Positions 63,686-64,000 of a stretch of 64,000 bases of DNA are shown piece by piece. A model generated the notes under the pieces. The model was not told where the DNA came from. It saw only the letters and a program-made list of their open reading frames with translations, and made no database searches. A program made the position numbers and the translations under genes. Positions within the stretch are counted from its first letter, which is position 1. Each line of letters opens with the position of its first letter. Source of the DNA: Sphingomonas colocasiae (GTDB lineage Bacteria; Pseudomonadota; Alphaproteobacteria; Sphingomonadales; Sphingomonadaceae); NCBI RefSeq assembly GCF_019880585.1, contig NZ_JAINVV010000002.1, positions 62,001 to 126,000 of the forward strand, read 5' to 3'.

Positions 63686-64000
63686 ATGGGCCGCTTCATT
63701 TCGCTGGAAGGCGGCGAAGGCGTCGGCAAATCGACGCAGATCGCGGCGCTGGCGGAGGCCTTGCGCGCGCGCGGTGTTGATGTGCTCGTTACCCGCGAAC
63801 CGGGGGGCAGCGAAGGCGCGGAGGCGATCCGCCGCCTGCTGCTGGAAGGGGATGCCGGCCGCTGGGGGCCGCGCGCCGAAGCTCTGCTGTTCGCGGCCGC
63901 CCGCTCGGATCATCTCGAAAAGACGATCCTGCCGGCGCTGGCCGACGGGAAATGGGTGTTGAGCGACCGATTCATCGACAGTTCGCGCGCCTATCAGGCG
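63686..64000 (+). CDS. tmk: Thymidylate kinase, N-terminal part (cut by window edge)
   Basis: 105 codons visible. [15 protein letters not shown] (P-loop), [17 protein letters not shown] (catalytic Arg region), [16 protein letters not shown] and [10 protein letters not shown] identify dTMP kinase, which makes dTDP for DNA synthesis. The start may be the ATG at 63686 or a GTG at 63668 that overlaps the preceding stop (GTGA). Confidence 0.95.
   Translation, partial: MGRFISLEGGEGVGKSTQIAALAEALRARGVDVLVTREPGGSEGAEAIRRLLLEGDAGRWGPRAEALLFAAARSDHLEKTILPALADGKWVLSDRFIDSSRAYQA

Overview
The window is chromosomal DNA from a GC-rich alphaproteobacterium, most likely a sphingomonad. The clues are the RecA and CckA sequences, the TonB-receptor and serine-hydrolase gene content, alphaproteobacterial LexA boxes (GTTC-N7-GTTC), and a bamA-skp-fabZ cluster with no lpxD or lpxA, which fits bacteria that carry glycosphingolipid instead of lipid A. 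No rRNA or CRISPR array is present.

Layout. 1-8 kb: rnd (cut by the edge), aspS, ppk2, greB, slt, dapA-smpB-DUF2062. 8-14 kb: the hybrid kinase CckA, a lone receiver protein and two consecutive serine hydrolases. 14-31 kb: recA under two LexA boxes, a glutathione transferase, a dicarboxylate/glutamate symporter, an EF-G-like GTPase, alaS, two back-to-back CPA2 antiporters, a GNAT-nitrilase fusion, icd, and psd-pssA. 31-43 kb: a LexA-boxed small membrane protein, then the translation and envelope run rpsB-tsf-pyrH-frr-uppS-cdsA-dxr-rseP-bamA-skp-fabZ, then rpmE. 43-51.8 kb: an M20 peptidase, an ALDH7 dehydrogenase, a TonB receptor, a small RHH protein, an AAA_28 kinase, an Lrp-family regulator divergent from a methionine gamma-lyase-like enzyme, and a NADAR protein.

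51.8-60.3 kb is a mobile island of about 8.4 kb that splits a host tRNA-Ser(UGA) gene exactly at its 7-nt anticodon loop. The 3' half of the tRNA lies at the left end and the 5' half at the right end; joined, they make a perfect cloverleaf. Inside the right end the island carries a second, intact tRNA-Ser(UGA) of different sequence, which probably replaces the one it destroys. The cargo is a tyrosine integrase, an AlpA-like HTH protein, a DUF3987 protein, a HEPN-like protein, a DUF5681 (small-terminase-like) protein, several unknown small genes and a PD-(D/E)XK-like protein. There are no capsid or conjugation genes, so a phage-satellite-like element is the best guess.

60.3-64 kb: the host chromosome resumes with peptidoglycan genes (an MltB-like transglycosylase, RlpA and a D,D-carboxypeptidase) and the start of tmk.

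The observations most worth following are the tRNA-swap island, the LexA-controlled 76-residue membrane protein (a possible SOS division inhibitor), and the 8-bp tandem repeat that runs into the ribosome-binding site of the methionine gamma-lyase-like gene.
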